DNA from: Gemmatimonadota bacterium
GTDB taxonomy: Bacteria; Latescibacterota; UBA2968; UBA8231
Direction of reading: 5' to 3'
Length of the DNA stretch: 64,000 bases
NCBI GenBank assembly: GCA_018660835.1
Contig: JABJJN010000053.1
Location: forward strand, 124,001 to 188,000
This document shows positions 51,016 through 60,254 of this stretch, piece after piece. The first letter of the stretch is position 1. Each line of letters starts with the position of its first letter. The notes under the pieces are model-generated. The model did no database searches, had not been told where the DNA came from, and saw nothing but the letters and a program-made list of their open reading frames with translations. Both the position numbers and the translations under genes were made by a program.

Positions 51016-52073
51016 CAAGAGGAGACTGCCGACGTAGCCAGGGTTTGCCGATCGATACGATCCCACTCCTCAAAGATTGCCAGTGCAGTCTCTCCTTTTG
51101 CTGCTGCGCCAAACTCAAACTGCGCAATGATCCCACCACTTGGATCGTATAGATGCTCGGCGACATAGCGCACGGCATTTCGCCCAACCTCCGGATCTGG
51201 GTCCGTGAGAACATGCTGTCGATCGATTTCGCCCCAGAATGTCAGACGTCCCTTCGCTTTGGCAGCGATGTCCGCAAGATCCATACAGAACAGCTGCGAG
51301 TTCAGGGCATCGACGCCGACATCTATGAGATCTGGATAGATCTCGCTGATATGACCATCTGAGTGCATAAAGACGGATTTTCCCTTGGCATGGGCCAGGT
51401 CGCAGTAGTCTCGATACAGCGGTTTGAACAGGTCACGCCAGATGGATGGGGGAATAAGCAATTGGTCCTGCGAGCCCCAATCGTCCATGAACATGATGCC
51501 ATCAACGTCGGTGGTTACCCAGAATTCCAGCTCGCGCAAATAGAATTCGTGTATCCGTGACAGCACGGATCGAGCGCCCTGCCCTGGGTCCATGATATCC
51601 ATCATCGCATTCATCGTACCTCGGAGAAACTGATAGCGCTCCCAGGGGCGAGGGCAACAGCTGGCCTTCATGAACCGGTCACTCGCTGTGCACGACCGAT
51701 TCACTGCGTCTCTCGCGTCGTTCATGTCATGGGGCAGTGTCTCCAACGGCGGCTGCACTTGATGTGTCGCTGCGAGATCGGTGAGGATGGGGTCACGCAC
51801 CTCGCCGATGACACCCGGCTGGATATTGACGAAGACACAACCCCAATCGTCGGTAAATGTACCGGGCGTATAGGGATCGCCTTGTTGGCAGGCCGAGGGC
51901 AGATACACCGACGCCGGGCCGCCGAAGTCAGAAGGATACTGCTGGCGAATCTGTGCAAGGATCTCGGGTGCAGCTGTTTCACCGATCGGCAAGGTCCACA
52001 AGTCGCGTGGCAATCGTGCCGGACTCTCAAAGCGAAGGGCTGCGTTGACCAACTCTCGTGATGTCTGACTCAT
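51015..52073 (-). CDS. Uroporphyrinogen decarboxylase (URO-D) family protein, non-heme type
   Basis: A 352-residue TIM-barrel protein of the URO-D family. The F-M-H-S-D-G-H, W-G-E-I-D-R-Q-H and Y-R-D-Y-C segments resemble the broad bacterial group used in methyl transfer or other unknown reactions rather than true heme-pathway HemE; no other heme gene is near. ATG 52073 has AAGAGGAG and GGAGG upstream. It comes before the ROK kinase and 53 nt after an amidohydrolase. Confidence 0.8.
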   Translation of the reverse strand: MSQTSRELVNAALRFESPARLPRDLWTLPIGETAAPEILAQIRQQYPSDFGGPASVYLPSACQQGDPYTPGTFTDDWGCVFVNIQPGVIGEVRDPILTDLAATHQVQPPLETLPHDMNDARDAVNRSCTASDRFMKASCCPRPWERYQFLRGTMNAMMDIMDPGQGARSVLSRIHEFYLRELEFWVTTDVDGIMFMDDWGSQDQLLIPPSIWRDLFKPLYRDYCDLAHAKGKSVFMHSDGHISEIYPDLIDVGVDALNSQLFCMDLADIAAKAKGRLTFWGEIDRQHVLTDPDPEVGRNAVRYVAEHLYDPSGGIIAQFEFGAAAKGETALAIFEEWDRIDRQTLATSAVSS

Positions 52074-52126
52074 TCTCCTCTTCCTCCCCATCCCATTCTA
52101 CGAAGACTGGCGATCTGCCTACCACG

Positions 52127-53350
52127 TTATGCCTGCGGTGGCCGGATCAGCTCCTCCACGTCGCGCACACCGTATTCGGGATCCAATGTTCGGTAGTCGG
52201 CGCCGGAGCGGCCATTCAGATCCCACACAATCTGCCCATCGCACAGCGTTAGTTCACAGAACAAACGACGGTCTGCTCGCAGCACACCACCGAAAGAGTC
52301 CATATAGCCGAAGTCCCCTTCGTCGAGTCGCAATACGGCGACATCCGCAGCGGCACCGACGCTCAGATGACCATGCTGTGGTCGGCCGATCACTCGGGCG
52401 GGCTCAATCGTCGAAAGACGGATGACATCCGCAAGGGGCATGCCCATCACCAGGAACTTTGACATCGTCGTGGGCATGTCGAGCATACCGATATTCATGC
52501 TCATTCTGTGCAAGTCCGTCGAGATCGAGTCAGGCCAGAAATTCTGTTCGACACAGGGAACGGCATTACGAAAGCAGAAGCTGCCGGCGCCGTGGCCGAC
52601 ATCGAAACGAATGCCACGTTCTCTTGCTTCCCTCAGGTATGAGTAGACATGACCTTGCTCGTCGATGCAAGGGACGGGGCCCCGATACATATGCGTGGAA
52701 ATGTCTCCCGGGCGGAGTCGCTCTGAGACCAACTCATAGTAGGGGCGCTCCGGCTTGAAGTGACCGAAGTCGATCATGGCTGGCATCCGGGCTTTCTCGC
52801 CCGCTGCAACGACACGATCGACGGAGGTCCAATCGGGCATGACATAGTGAGCGGTCTTCAAGCCGACGACGACGTCCTCATGTTCACGAGCGATGGCGGC
52901 ACACTCGTCCACATTCAGATCGTGGACATTCTGCTCCGTCATCATCGTTGCCATACCAAAACCCGCAATGTTGACGAAGCCGTATGTGCGAGTCGTGAAG
53001 CGGTCCAGCACTCGATGGCGAAAGTCTGCAAAATTGCGCCAACCTGCCGAGCCGGTGTCCACCATCGTCGTTGTTCCGGCGCGAAAACTGAAACCGTCTG
53101 GCAGGATTGAGTTGTCACCGGCCCAGGCGTCCCGGTTGCCGGGGGTGGCATATAGGTGAACGTGGATATCCACCAGACCAGGTGTGACGTACAGCCCGCT
53201 GACATCGAGGCACTGTTGCGCTGAATCGGCGGGAATGTCCGTGTCAACGACAGCAATGTTGCCATCGCGAATGGCGATGTCCGTGATCGTCTCTATACCG
53301 TTGGCGGGATCAATGACGTGTCCGCCCTTTAGGAGCAGTTCATATCTCAT
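52127..53350 (-). CDS. Amidohydrolase/deacetylase family metallohydrolase
   Basis: A 407-residue amidohydrolase of the dihydroorotase/deacetylase type. It has the metal-binding H63-V-H65 (V-D-I-H-V-H-L), Lys165 (V-V-G-L-K) as the probable carboxylated bridging lysine, and later D-F-G-H and S-T-H-M-Y. The order fits the EF_0837-like amidohydrolase group with uncertain substrate (D-amino acid or N-acyl derivatives). It is divergent from the PIG-L gene, and heads the minus-strand operon. Confidence 0.87.
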   Translation of the reverse strand: MRYELLLKGGHVIDPANGIETITDIAIRDGNIAVVDTDIPADSAQQCLDVSGLYVTPGLVDIHVHLYATPGNRDAWAGDNSILPDGFSFRAGTTTMVDTGSAGWRNFADFRHRVLDRFTTRTYGFVNIAGFGMATMMTEQNVHDLNVDECAAIAREHEDVVVGLKTAHYVMPDWTSVDRVVAAGEKARMPAMIDFGHFKPERPYYELVSERLRPGDISTHMYRGPVPCIDEQGHVYSYLREARERGIRFDVGHGAGSFCFRNAVPCVEQNFWPDSISTDLHRMSMNIGMLDMPTTMSKFLVMGMPLADVIRLSTIEPARVIGRPQHGHLSVGAAADVAVLRLDEGDFGYMDSFGGVLRADRRLFCELTLCDGQIVWDLNGRSGADYRTLDPEYGVRDVEELIRPPQA

Positions 53351-53518
53351 GGCATCCTACTGGTTTGGGTTCGGGCAAAGATAACTCGTCATCGAACCAG
53401 AGCCAGCCAGCAGGTAGACTCCGGAGTATGCTGCTTGACACCTCCCGAGGCTCGCCGCACTGTGTGTGCACACGTAGGGAGGCTGCTACCCCTTAGGGGA
53501 CACATACGAGAGGGTCTG

Positions 53519-54280
53519 ATGAGTGATATGATTCGTGGTGATCGACGAGTGCTCGTGTTCAGCGCGCATGCCGCCGATTTCTGTTCGCGCGCGGGTGGTA
53601 CCATCGCCCGGCTGACCGAAGCGGGGAGCAATGTTCATATCGTCGACTTCACCTACGGAGAACGCTGTGAGTCTCCCGCTCTATGGGCGCGCGAGCCGGT
53701 GCCAACGATTGCGCAGATCAAGGCGATCCGGGCGCGGGAGATAGAAGCCGCTGCCGCCGTATTGGGTGCCACGTCAGAGTGTTTGGACTTCGACGATTGT
53801 CCACTCGTTGTTGGCCCCGAGCGGCTCACGCAGTTGCTCGATCTACTGCGTCGGCATCAACCAGATCTTCTACTGACCCATTGGCATCGGGATGTCATGC
53901 ATCCAGATCATATGGCGGCGACGGAAGCTGTGATTTGGGCCAGTCGGTATTGCTTTCGACCAGGAATCGACGGTGAGGCACCGCCCGTGCCCGCACCTGA
54001 GGTTGTGTTCTACGAAACGACCCTGGGGACAGCCCCCGTGGCGCGCTACATCCCATCTCTGTTCGTCGATATCACCAGCACCATCGAACGCAAACGCGAG
54101 GCCCTTGAGAAATTTGACGCGCAACCGGGCTTGGCAGAACGCTATGGCTGGCTGGCACGCTACCGTGCGTTGGAAGCTCAATCCACTGCCTGGATGAAGG
54201 GTTGTGAATACGCTGAAGGGTTCGTGCGCTTCGGGACGGAGGCCGCTGGATTCGACGGTGCTCCAGGATTCGGTCCCTGA
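53519..54280 (+). CDS. PIG-L family deacetylase
   Basis: A 253-residue zinc deacetylase of the PIG-L/LmbE family, which removes acetyl groups from N-acetylglucosamine-type substrates. The usual A-H-P-D-D motif reads A-H-A-A-D (His17, Asp20), and H-W-H-R-D-V-M-H-P-D-H (His121, Asp125, His128, His131) supplies the other ligands. The ATG at 53519 is chosen because GAGAGGG lies 4 nt upstream; the longer frame from 53435 has no similarity. A substrate such as an acetylated sugar is inferred. Confidence 0.87.
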   Translation: MSDMIRGDRRVLVFSAHAADFCSRAGGTIARLTEAGSNVHIVDFTYGERCESPALWAREPVPTIAQIKAIRAREIEAAAAVLGATSECLDFDDCPLVVGPERLTQLLDLLRRHQPDLLLTHWHRDVMHPDHMAATEAVIWASRYCFRPGIDGEAPPVPAPEVVFYETTLGTAPVARYIPSLFVDITSTIERKREALEKFDAQPGLAERYGWLARYRALEAQSTAWMKGCEYAEGFVRFGTEAAGFDGAPGFGP

Positions 54281-54313
54281 AAAACGGTTCGCCCCGGAGG
54301 CACGAAGAAGCGA

Positions 54314-55318
54314 CTAGTCGGGGCGAGCGAAAATCAGCAGTTGAGAGCGATGGTCGGTATCGTCTGCCAAGCGCGCCTGGCCATTGTTGTCGAGCACGAT
54401 GTAGACCCGTTCATCGTCCATCGCGAGTCCCTCAGCTTTGCCAAAGGTCTGGTTTTCGTATGCATAGGTCGGATCGTTGACAACGTGACCAAAGGACCAC
54501 TCATCCAATTCTTCTAGTTCGCCATCCGACCAGTTTACGGGCACGACTGCATCGGCATTTCGCACCAATGCATACAGGCCACCACCGTCGAAATGCAGAT
54601 CTGTGAAATCGACTTCACGTGGTTCAGGCAGGGTCAGCATGGTCATGTCAGTTGCCCATGCCTGGATGTGTGGTTTGTCTTGCTCGTCGGTCTCTTCCCA
54701 CCAGACCTCGATTAAGCCGCGGGGGCCACGTTCCGCAGCGAGCAGGAATCTGTGTGGTGACAGAATGGCAAGGCCCTCGAGACGAGCATTCTTGACGCCG
54801 AACAGACCTGCCTCTGCGGCTGCGTCGCCAACATTGGGTGTGATCCATTCCAGACCACCGCCGTTTTCACTCACATGCAGGACCCGTAGGCAGGACTCGC
54901 TGACGAGATAGAAACTGCCATCCCGATAGGCAAGTCCCTCAAAATCCAGACGTTTCGCCCAAGTGCCTGACCATGGTGCATTGAATGTGATAAAAGGCTC
55001 CATCCGCGCATTGTCTCCACGAATGTCGATGCGACAGATGGCATGATCATGCTTATCGCTTACGGCGAACAGGACACCTCCGGCGACGGTGAGGCCCGAT
55101 GGTTGGGCATTCTCAAGACCATCAATCGGGAGGGCCGCCAGCAATTCCAACTCCAATGCATCTGCAGTTGAGCCACCGAGTAGAACAAGGGACGTGAAGC
55201 ACGTCAACAGACGTCGGGCGGAGACGACAACACCTGTGGTGCAGGACTTGAGTGTCTTGCAGAACGGGTAGCGTCCGTAGGACTGCACAGACCGCCAAAT
55301 GTCTTGCGGCATGTTCAT
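54314..55318 (-). CDS. Exported phytase-like/SdiA-regulated-type propeller protein
   Basis: A 334-residue protein with a hydrophobic export segment (about 33-50) and then a beta-propeller-like region. L-D-F-E-G-L-A-Y, A-R-L-E-G-L-A-I and K-A-E-G-L-A-M-D recur, as in the esterase-like phytase and SdiA-regulated families that often bind calcium. The 32 residues before the hydrophobic segment are long for a signal peptide; no better start is available. Function is unknown. A 7-bp inverted repeat (54290-54296 and 54319-54325) overlaps the stop and might serve as a terminator with the convergent PIG-L gene. Confidence 0.65.
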   Translation of the reverse strand: MNMPQDIWRSVQSYGRYPFCKTLKSCTTGVVVSARRLLTCFTSLVLLGGSTADALELELLAALPIDGLENAQPSGLTVAGGVLFAVSDKHDHAICRIDIRGDNARMEPFITFNAPWSGTWAKRLDFEGLAYRDGSFYLVSESCLRVLHVSENGGGLEWITPNVGDAAAEAGLFGVKNARLEGLAILSPHRFLLAAERGPRGLIEVWWEETDEQDKPHIQAWATDMTMLTLPEPREVDFTDLHFDGGGLYALVRNADAVVPVNWSDGELEELDEWSFGHVVNDPTYAYENQTFGKAEGLAMDDERVYIVLDNNGQARLADDTDHRSQLLIFARPD

Positions 55319-55397
55319 CTTGAGCGACTCAGGGCTGGAGGCGGTACAGCGTCAAGGTCCAGGGGCAGGCCAAGTCAATAGGGCAGCAGGCGTAGGG

Positions 55398-56204
55398 TCA
55401 AGGACGTGCGGGGGGCGGCGTCGTTCCCGCTGGGCGATGGCAATGGAAGATCTCCTCGGAGGAGGAGATGGCGTAGCGCTCGCATTCGTCTGGTGACAGA
55501 AAGTGCGACGCAGGGACGACGGTCACCTGAAGCCCCGCCTCACGGAGTCGATCGAGTACATCTGGGCCGTAGATGCGGACATGGTCGTGTTGGCCATAGA
55601 CCCGCTCACGCTCAACGTCATCTATGATGGAGGGGTCTTCGAAGGTTGGATCATCAGACCACACTGGAACCTGGATCAGGCCCCAGCCACCGGGTTCCAT
55701 AACTCGGTACAGTTCTGCCATCGCCGCTCGGTCATCGGCCACGTGCTCCAGAACATGACTGCAATGAACGATCTGGGCACAACTGTCTGCCAGTGGCAGG
55801 GAACACAGGTCGGCCCGTATTGCGACGAAGGGACTGACGAAGTCGAGACTGACGTGCCTAAGTGAGGTCAGCGTCCGGAGGTTTCTCTGCAGGCCCATCT
55901 CAGGGGCGAAATGTAGGAAGCGTCGCGATGGACCCGGCTCAAGTAGATCCGTGCGGCGTTGATAGTAGAGCCAGTAGAGTCGGTGGCGCTCCACCGACTC
56001 ACAGACCGGGCACATGGCGTGGGGTCTGGGGGGCAGGCCAAAAGGCAGAAAGGTTCGGACCCAACTGTCGCACACAGGGCAATGGAAACGTCGACCCGCA
56101 TAACGCCAACGCGTCAACTTGCGGCGTAGCCGATGGTAGACGTGCTCCAATAGAAATGCACCTACCACGTGTCGTCGTAGGTGGATCCCAGAGTTCACAG
56201 GCAC
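55398..56204 (-). CDS. SAM-dependent methyltransferase with N-terminal zinc-ribbon
   Basis: A 268-residue protein. Residues about 42-70 hold paired C-P-V-C motifs separated by about 24 residues, a likely zinc ribbon. A class I methyltransferase domain follows, with H-F-A-P-E, D-F-V-S-P, H-C-S-H-V-L-E-H-V-A-D-D and M-E-P-G-G. The glycine-rich SAM loop is atypical. Related proteins occur in polysaccharide and surface-glycan gene sets; the substrate is unknown. Confidence 0.8.
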   Translation of the reverse strand: MPVNSGIHLRRHVVGAFLLEHVYHRLRRKLTRWRYAGRRFHCPVCDSWVRTFLPFGLPPRPHAMCPVCESVERHRLYWLYYQRRTDLLEPGPSRRFLHFAPEMGLQRNLRTLTSLRHVSLDFVSPFVAIRADLCSLPLADSCAQIVHCSHVLEHVADDRAAMAELYRVMEPGGWGLIQVPVWSDDPTFEDPSIIDDVERERVYGQHDHVRIYGPDVLDRLREAGLQVTVVPASHFLSPDECERYAISSSEEIFHCHRPAGTTPPPARP

Positions 56205-56237
56205 ATCAACGGCGGCAATCTTTCAGATTTCGATCTT

Positions 56238-56714
56238 TCAGATTTCATCATCGGAGTTGATTTCGTCCCGCATCCGCTGCTGCAGGTCCGTGTCATCGCC
56301 ATGTATCGTCGGTTCCCTGGGTGCCGCCTGCCGACGACGGCGCAACCAACTGCTGGCGGCTCCGAGGCCGCCGAGAAAGATGGCGACCGCTCCAAGCCAC
56401 GACAACACGCCGAACCCCGAGAACGGAGGTGATGCAAGGATGCCCTCACCATAGGTCACGATCAGATCGGCTTCGATCTGCTCCCGCGTGTCGCCTGCCA
56501 GCAGTCGGGCACGAATTTCTTCGCGCAATACGGCAGCCTGGGAACTGGGACACTCATTCAAAAGGGAGCCGGGGCAGTAAGGACTCATAATGGAGGTAAA
56601 TAAGGCCCGGGCCTCGAGTTCGACTGCTGGTGTCGTCTCCTGCGCAGCGATGGGGGCAGCCAGCAACAGGCAGAGGGTGACCAGATGGGACACAGCAATT
56701 TTTGGCATCATCAT
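56238..56714 (-). CDS. ccmH: CcmH-family cytochrome c biogenesis protein
   Basis: A 158-residue protein: an N-terminal signal/anchor (about 5-24), a short periplasmic domain, and a membrane helix (about 105-125). The region R-E-E-I-R-A-R-L-L-A-G and Y-G-E-G-I-L-A-S-P-P matches CcmH/NrfF, which reduces apocytochrome c. The usual C-x-x-C is not intact: cysteines are at 47 (S-P-Y-C) and 55 (N-E-C). No other ccm genes are near. Three consecutive ATGs (56714, 56711, 56708) can start it, just after the propeller gene stop. Confidence 0.65.
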   Translation of the reverse strand: MMMPKIAVSHLVTLCLLLAAPIAAQETTPAVELEARALFTSIMSPYCPGSLLNECPSSQAAVLREEIRARLLAGDTREQIEADLIVTYGEGILASPPFSGFGVLSWLGAVAIFLGGLGAASSWLRRRRQAAPREPTIHGDDTDLQQRMRDEINSDDEI

Positions 56715-56716
56715 TA

Positions 56717-58030
56717 TCACGTGAATTGCGCCGGCCAGACTGCCTCGGCGACGAAGATCTGTGAGTCCCGCGAATTGCCCGACGCATACGCGATCCAGCG
56801 ATCGTCGGGCGAAAACACGGGGTGAGGATGGACAGAAGCCCATTCAGTGTCATGGCGCACAAGGGGACGGACCTCTATATAGGATCCGCGCAATCGAAAC
56901 ACACCGATCCAGGCCCCCGATCCCAGCCAATGGTGGGAATGGTCTCCGGGGATGGCCGGACAACGAGCAGGATCGACCTTCTCTTCCCACAGATCCATTG
57001 CATCACGGCCTTCAAACCAGAGGAAACCTGGGTCAGCACAGTCCCCGGCCCATAAATCCCCGGCATGACAACGCTGGAAATGCAAGGGCGGTTGCCCGGG
57101 AAATGGCCAGCGTTTTGTCATGCCTGAGCATAGGTCAATATCCAGCAGGTATGGAATATACGCACCGGCGCGACTGACATTTCCCGGGCGCGTCGTCGCC
57201 GTCGGTACGCCCTTTGAATCGACCTGCGTGTACTGATACAAAGGCATCTGCACGTGACAGTCAGCCACTGGATAGTAGTGGTTGATGAATTCACACGGAC
57301 GTTGGTCAAAAAGTGGATAAGGATCTGCCAGGGGCATCAGAGACTCAGGTTCGTACTTCAACGCCCATATTGTCTTGAAGCCTGTCGGATGGGAGCGTGA
57401 GTAGGATCCCCACCACAGGTAGGACGGATCGCCGCGACTGAGCATGAGATGGCTGTCGGGGGCAACGGGTACTTCGGGAGACGGCCCGTGATAGAGGACA
57501 GCCTGCTTCTGTGCCTCCACATCACACACAAGAGCCATCGTCTCCGTGCCATTGCGGAAGTGATGATTCGGCCAACGATGGATCCGTGCGTCGAGGGGGC
57601 GAGTACTCACTGCCAGATAGCGCCCACATGATGACAGATCGCCGCCACTCAGGGGCGTACATCCCTCGAGTGGCTCCGCAACAACCTCTTCCTGCAGTGT
57701 GTCCAGATTGAGTCGCGCAATGTTTCCGAGACCGTCGCCGAAATATACCAGACGACGTTGGGCATCGACGGTGAAACCGCCTACGCCCTCGCTGGGGGCG
57801 TCCGTAAGCTGGGTGATACGGCCGGAATCGATCTCGACACAATACAACTGTCGTCGGCCACTACGATCCGAGCGAAAAATCAGCGATTCGGCGTCGGCCG
57901 TGAACTGCTCCTCATTGTAGTAGGCGTTCTGATTGCGACCAGGCGAATCCGTCAGTTGGACAACGCGTACCCCCGTCTCCTGCTGCTTGAAGCTTCGTTT
58001 TTCGGATGGTAGAACATCACCGCGAGCCAT
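56717..58030 (-). CDS. Oligogalacturonate-lyase-like beta-propeller protein (PL22-like)
   Basis: A 437-residue cytoplasmic protein with WD40-like/PD40 repeats: R-V-V-Q-L-T-D-S, Q-L-T-D-A-P and F-S-P-D-D-R-W-I-A-Y-A-S-G. Its overall length, a central H-P-T-G and H-Y-Y-P-V-A-D-C-H-V-Q region, and G-D-H-S-H-H-W resemble the oligogalacturonate lyase family (PL22), where such histidines bind Mn. That would make it act on unsaturated oligogalacturonides, but similar propellers also have other roles. Confidence 0.7.
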   Translation of the reverse strand: MARGDVLPSEKRSFKQQETGVRVVQLTDSPGRNQNAYYNEEQFTADAESLIFRSDRSGRRQLYCVEIDSGRITQLTDAPSEGVGGFTVDAQRRLVYFGDGLGNIARLNLDTLQEEVVAEPLEGCTPLSGGDLSSCGRYLAVSTRPLDARIHRWPNHHFRNGTETMALVCDVEAQKQAVLYHGPSPEVPVAPDSHLMLSRGDPSYLWWGSYSRSHPTGFKTIWALKYEPESLMPLADPYPLFDQRPCEFINHYYPVADCHVQMPLYQYTQVDSKGVPTATTRPGNVSRAGAYIPYLLDIDLCSGMTKRWPFPGQPPLHFQRCHAGDLWAGDCADPGFLWFEGRDAMDLWEEKVDPARCPAIPGDHSHHWLGSGAWIGVFRLRGSYIEVRPLVRHDTEWASVHPHPVFSPDDRWIAYASGNSRDSQIFVAEAVWPAQFT

Positions 58031-58203
58031 CGTACCCTGATTTCTGTCAGACCCGGAAATGGATATGGCAGAAAAAGCAGTAGCCCCCTACTGGTCGCAA
58101 CCCCCATGATCGGCAATCCCTTGCCCTGCAGGGGGGACAAGCGATCGAAGGGTTGCTGACCTGTGGGCCAGACGGTCAGGACCAGTCCAGCAAAAGGCCA
58201 GGG

Positions 58204-58284
58204 TCAGCCGAGTAGAATCCGTGTGGTGAACAAGAAGAAGAAGATGATCGAGTACAGAAACAACGTGTAGGCGAGGCGACGCAT
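58204..58284 (-). CDS. Predicted 26-residue single-membrane-helix peptide
   Basis: A short frame with ATG 58282-58284 preceded by GGGAG at 6 nt, and a TGA at 58204. The peptide is M-R-R-L-A-Y then a hydrophobic stretch of about 16 residues, including S-I-I-F-F-F-L-F, ending R-I-L-L-G. This is a plausible inner-membrane microprotein. It follows the PfkB gene by 75 nt on the same strand. Support rests on the ribosome-binding site and hydrophobicity only. Confidence 0.45.
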   Translation of the reverse strand: MRRLAYTLFLYSIIFFFLFTTRILLG

Positions 58285-58359
58285 AACAGGCTCCCGAGCT
58301 GGCAAATGATCCAAATACTACTTGGTATCATCGGCATGTTTGGGCTCGGACTATGTGAT

Positions 58360-59292
58360 TCATCCCACAACGGACACCAGATTCTCGTGCGTTGTGAGAA
58401 GATTCTGCACCTCGACCAGACTTGGTAACCCTCCTTGCCCTCCAAGCTGGCGGCAATTGAGCGCACCTGCAGCACTCGCAAAACGCAGGACCTCAGGTAA
58501 GGGCCAGGACTGCAGCATGCCGTAGATGTAACCACCGTGAAAAGCATCTCCTGCCCCCGTGGTGTCCAGGACATCTACGGGAAAGGCTGGCGTTTTCAGC
58601 AATCCGCCGGAAGGCGTCGCAGTGATGGACCCGAGTGCCCCGAGGGTCAGCACCGCCGTCTCGACGCCACGTGCCAGAAGCTCGCCGACAATCTCCTCAT
58701 CCGGCGCTTCTGGCATCCAGCGTCGAGCGAAAAATTCCGAGACAATGGCCACATCGACAAGAGGCAGGAATTCGTCCAGTTTCTCGCTCTGCCAGGTGCC
58801 ATCGAAGACGACCCGTTGCCCCGCCTCACGGGCGTATCGCGCGGCGGCGATGCCCGCCTCGTCCGCATCGTCGACGAGCACGACCTGCGCGCCGGCCATG
58901 GCCTGCGGATTGATATCGGTCGCCGTCAAATCTGCTACATCCTGCGGAGTCGCCAGAAAGCCTCGATCGCCACTGGCAGCATCGACAAAGACACCGGTCA
59001 CCCGGCAGGCACCGCTGTCTCGTTGGATGAAATCGATGCCCACGCCGAGTCGTGCCATCTGGTTGCAGAGGAAATCGGCGTTCGCGTCACTCCCGATCCT
59101 GGCCAGGATTCGCGTGGAGACACCGAATCTTGCCAGGCAGGCCATGGCGGTGGGTGCCGGTCCACCACACTGGCGTGAGTGAGCGATTGCCTTGCGCGAG
59201 CCACCCAACACCGGAAGGGAGTCGACGAGAAATAGTTCGTCCACATTCATCAGCCCCACGCCGACGACGGTCGCAGGAGAGGGTGCGCTCAT
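58360..59292 (-). CDS. PfkB-family carbohydrate kinase
   Basis: A 310-residue ribokinase-fold kinase. The N-terminal G-G-S segment and the PfkB signature D-T-T-G-A-G-D-A-F-H-G-G (catalytic Asp in G-A-G-D) are present. Substrates in this family include ribose, fructose and KDG; none can be assigned. ATG 59292 overlaps the glycosylase stop by 4 nt. Confidence 0.93.
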   Translation of the reverse strand: MSAPSPATVVGVGLMNVDELFLVDSLPVLGGSRKAIAHSRQCGGPAPTAMACLARFGVSTRILARIGSDANADFLCNQMARLGVGIDFIQRDSGACRVTGVFVDAASGDRGFLATPQDVADLTATDINPQAMAGAQVVLVDDADEAGIAAARYAREAGQRVVFDGTWQSEKLDEFLPLVDVAIVSEFFARRWMPEAPDEEIVGELLARGVETAVLTLGALGSITATPSGGLLKTPAFPVDVLDTTGAGDAFHGGYIYGMLQSWPLPEVLRFASAAGALNCRQLGGQGGLPSLVEVQNLLTTHENLVSVVG

Positions 59293-60224
59293 CGACCCGC
59301 CGGAGGCGATGAGGAGTCTGCGTCCTGTTCGGATTGGCGAGATTCCAACTCCTCAATCGTCTTTGGCCAATCATCACGCAACAGTCGCGACAGCTGTCGA
59401 TCTGCGAGCACCTTTCCCGCCGTCTGGCAACGCGGACAGTAGTTGGTCTCATTGCTCGCGTACGCGATCTCCTGCACCGACGTTTGGCATACGGGACAAG
59501 GCTTGCCAAAGCGACCGTGGACGGCCATGTCCGGTCGAAAGGCAGTCACCTTCTCAGGGAAGGCCTTATTCGCCTCGACCAGCAGGCAATCACACCAGGT
59601 GCGCAGTGTTTCCTGCGTCGATTCGTATAGACGGGCCACCTCTGCATCTGTCAGGCGGGATGTCCACTTGATCGGCGACAGTCGTGCCGCATGCAGGATT
59701 TCGTCGGAGTAGGCATTGCCAATTCCTGAGAACAGGCGTGGATCCGTCAGTGCTCGTTTCAGCGTGTGATTTCGACTAGCCAGGACCGCGGCGAAGTCTT
59801 CCAGGTTGGCGCCCAGAACCTCCAAGCCGCCCGGATCATGGGCGGCCAGATCTGCTTCGTTCTCGATCAGGTGCAGGGATGCCCGTTTCTTGGATCCCGC
59901 TTCGGTGACCATCACCGTCACGTCCTCGAAGTGCATGGCGAGTAGATCGATTTTTCGTGAGGGACGGGTGCCCGGTTTCTTCAGATGGAAGCGCCCCGCG
60001 ATCATCAGGTGAAAGACGAGGAACAGATCCTGTTCCATACACCAGACGACGCGTTTGCCCAAACGCCGAAAACCAGTGACACGCAGGCCGATGGCACGAT
60101 CCAGTGGCGGCGTCGGTGTGCGCACGAGAAAGGCGCTGCGCAGTTGTACAGCCTGCAACTGCTTACCGCCGATCTGCTGATCTAGGGCTGCCAGATACGC
60201 CAGAATGTCGGGCAACTCAGGCAT
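59289..60224 (-). CDS. Fpg/Nei-family DNA glycosylase
   Basis: A 311-residue DNA glycosylase/AP lyase for oxidised bases. The catalytic N-terminus M-P-E-L-P-D exposes Pro2 and Glu3; the H2TH region reads R-L-F-S-G-I-G-N-A-Y-S-D-E-I-L; and the zinc finger is C-P-V-C ... Y-C-P-R-C-Q-T. The N-terminal segment is that of a MutM-related branch rather than canonical MutM, so the exact lesion is uncertain. It is 30 nt after the aminotransferase and overlaps pfkB. Confidence 0.94.
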   Translation of the reverse strand: MPELPDILAYLAALDQQIGGKQLQAVQLRSAFLVRTPTPPLDRAIGLRVTGFRRLGKRVVWCMEQDLFLVFHLMIAGRFHLKKPGTRPSRKIDLLAMHFEDVTVMVTEAGSKKRASLHLIENEADLAAHDPGGLEVLGANLEDFAAVLASRNHTLKRALTDPRLFSGIGNAYSDEILHAARLSPIKWTSRLTDAEVARLYESTQETLRTWCDCLLVEANKAFPEKVTAFRPDMAVHGRFGKPCPVCQTSVQEIAYASNETNYCPRCQTAGKVLADRQLSRLLRDDWPKTIEELESRQSEQDADSSSPPAGR

Positions 60225-60254
60225 CAGACCTATCCCAGAAAGGTGCCAAGCCTC

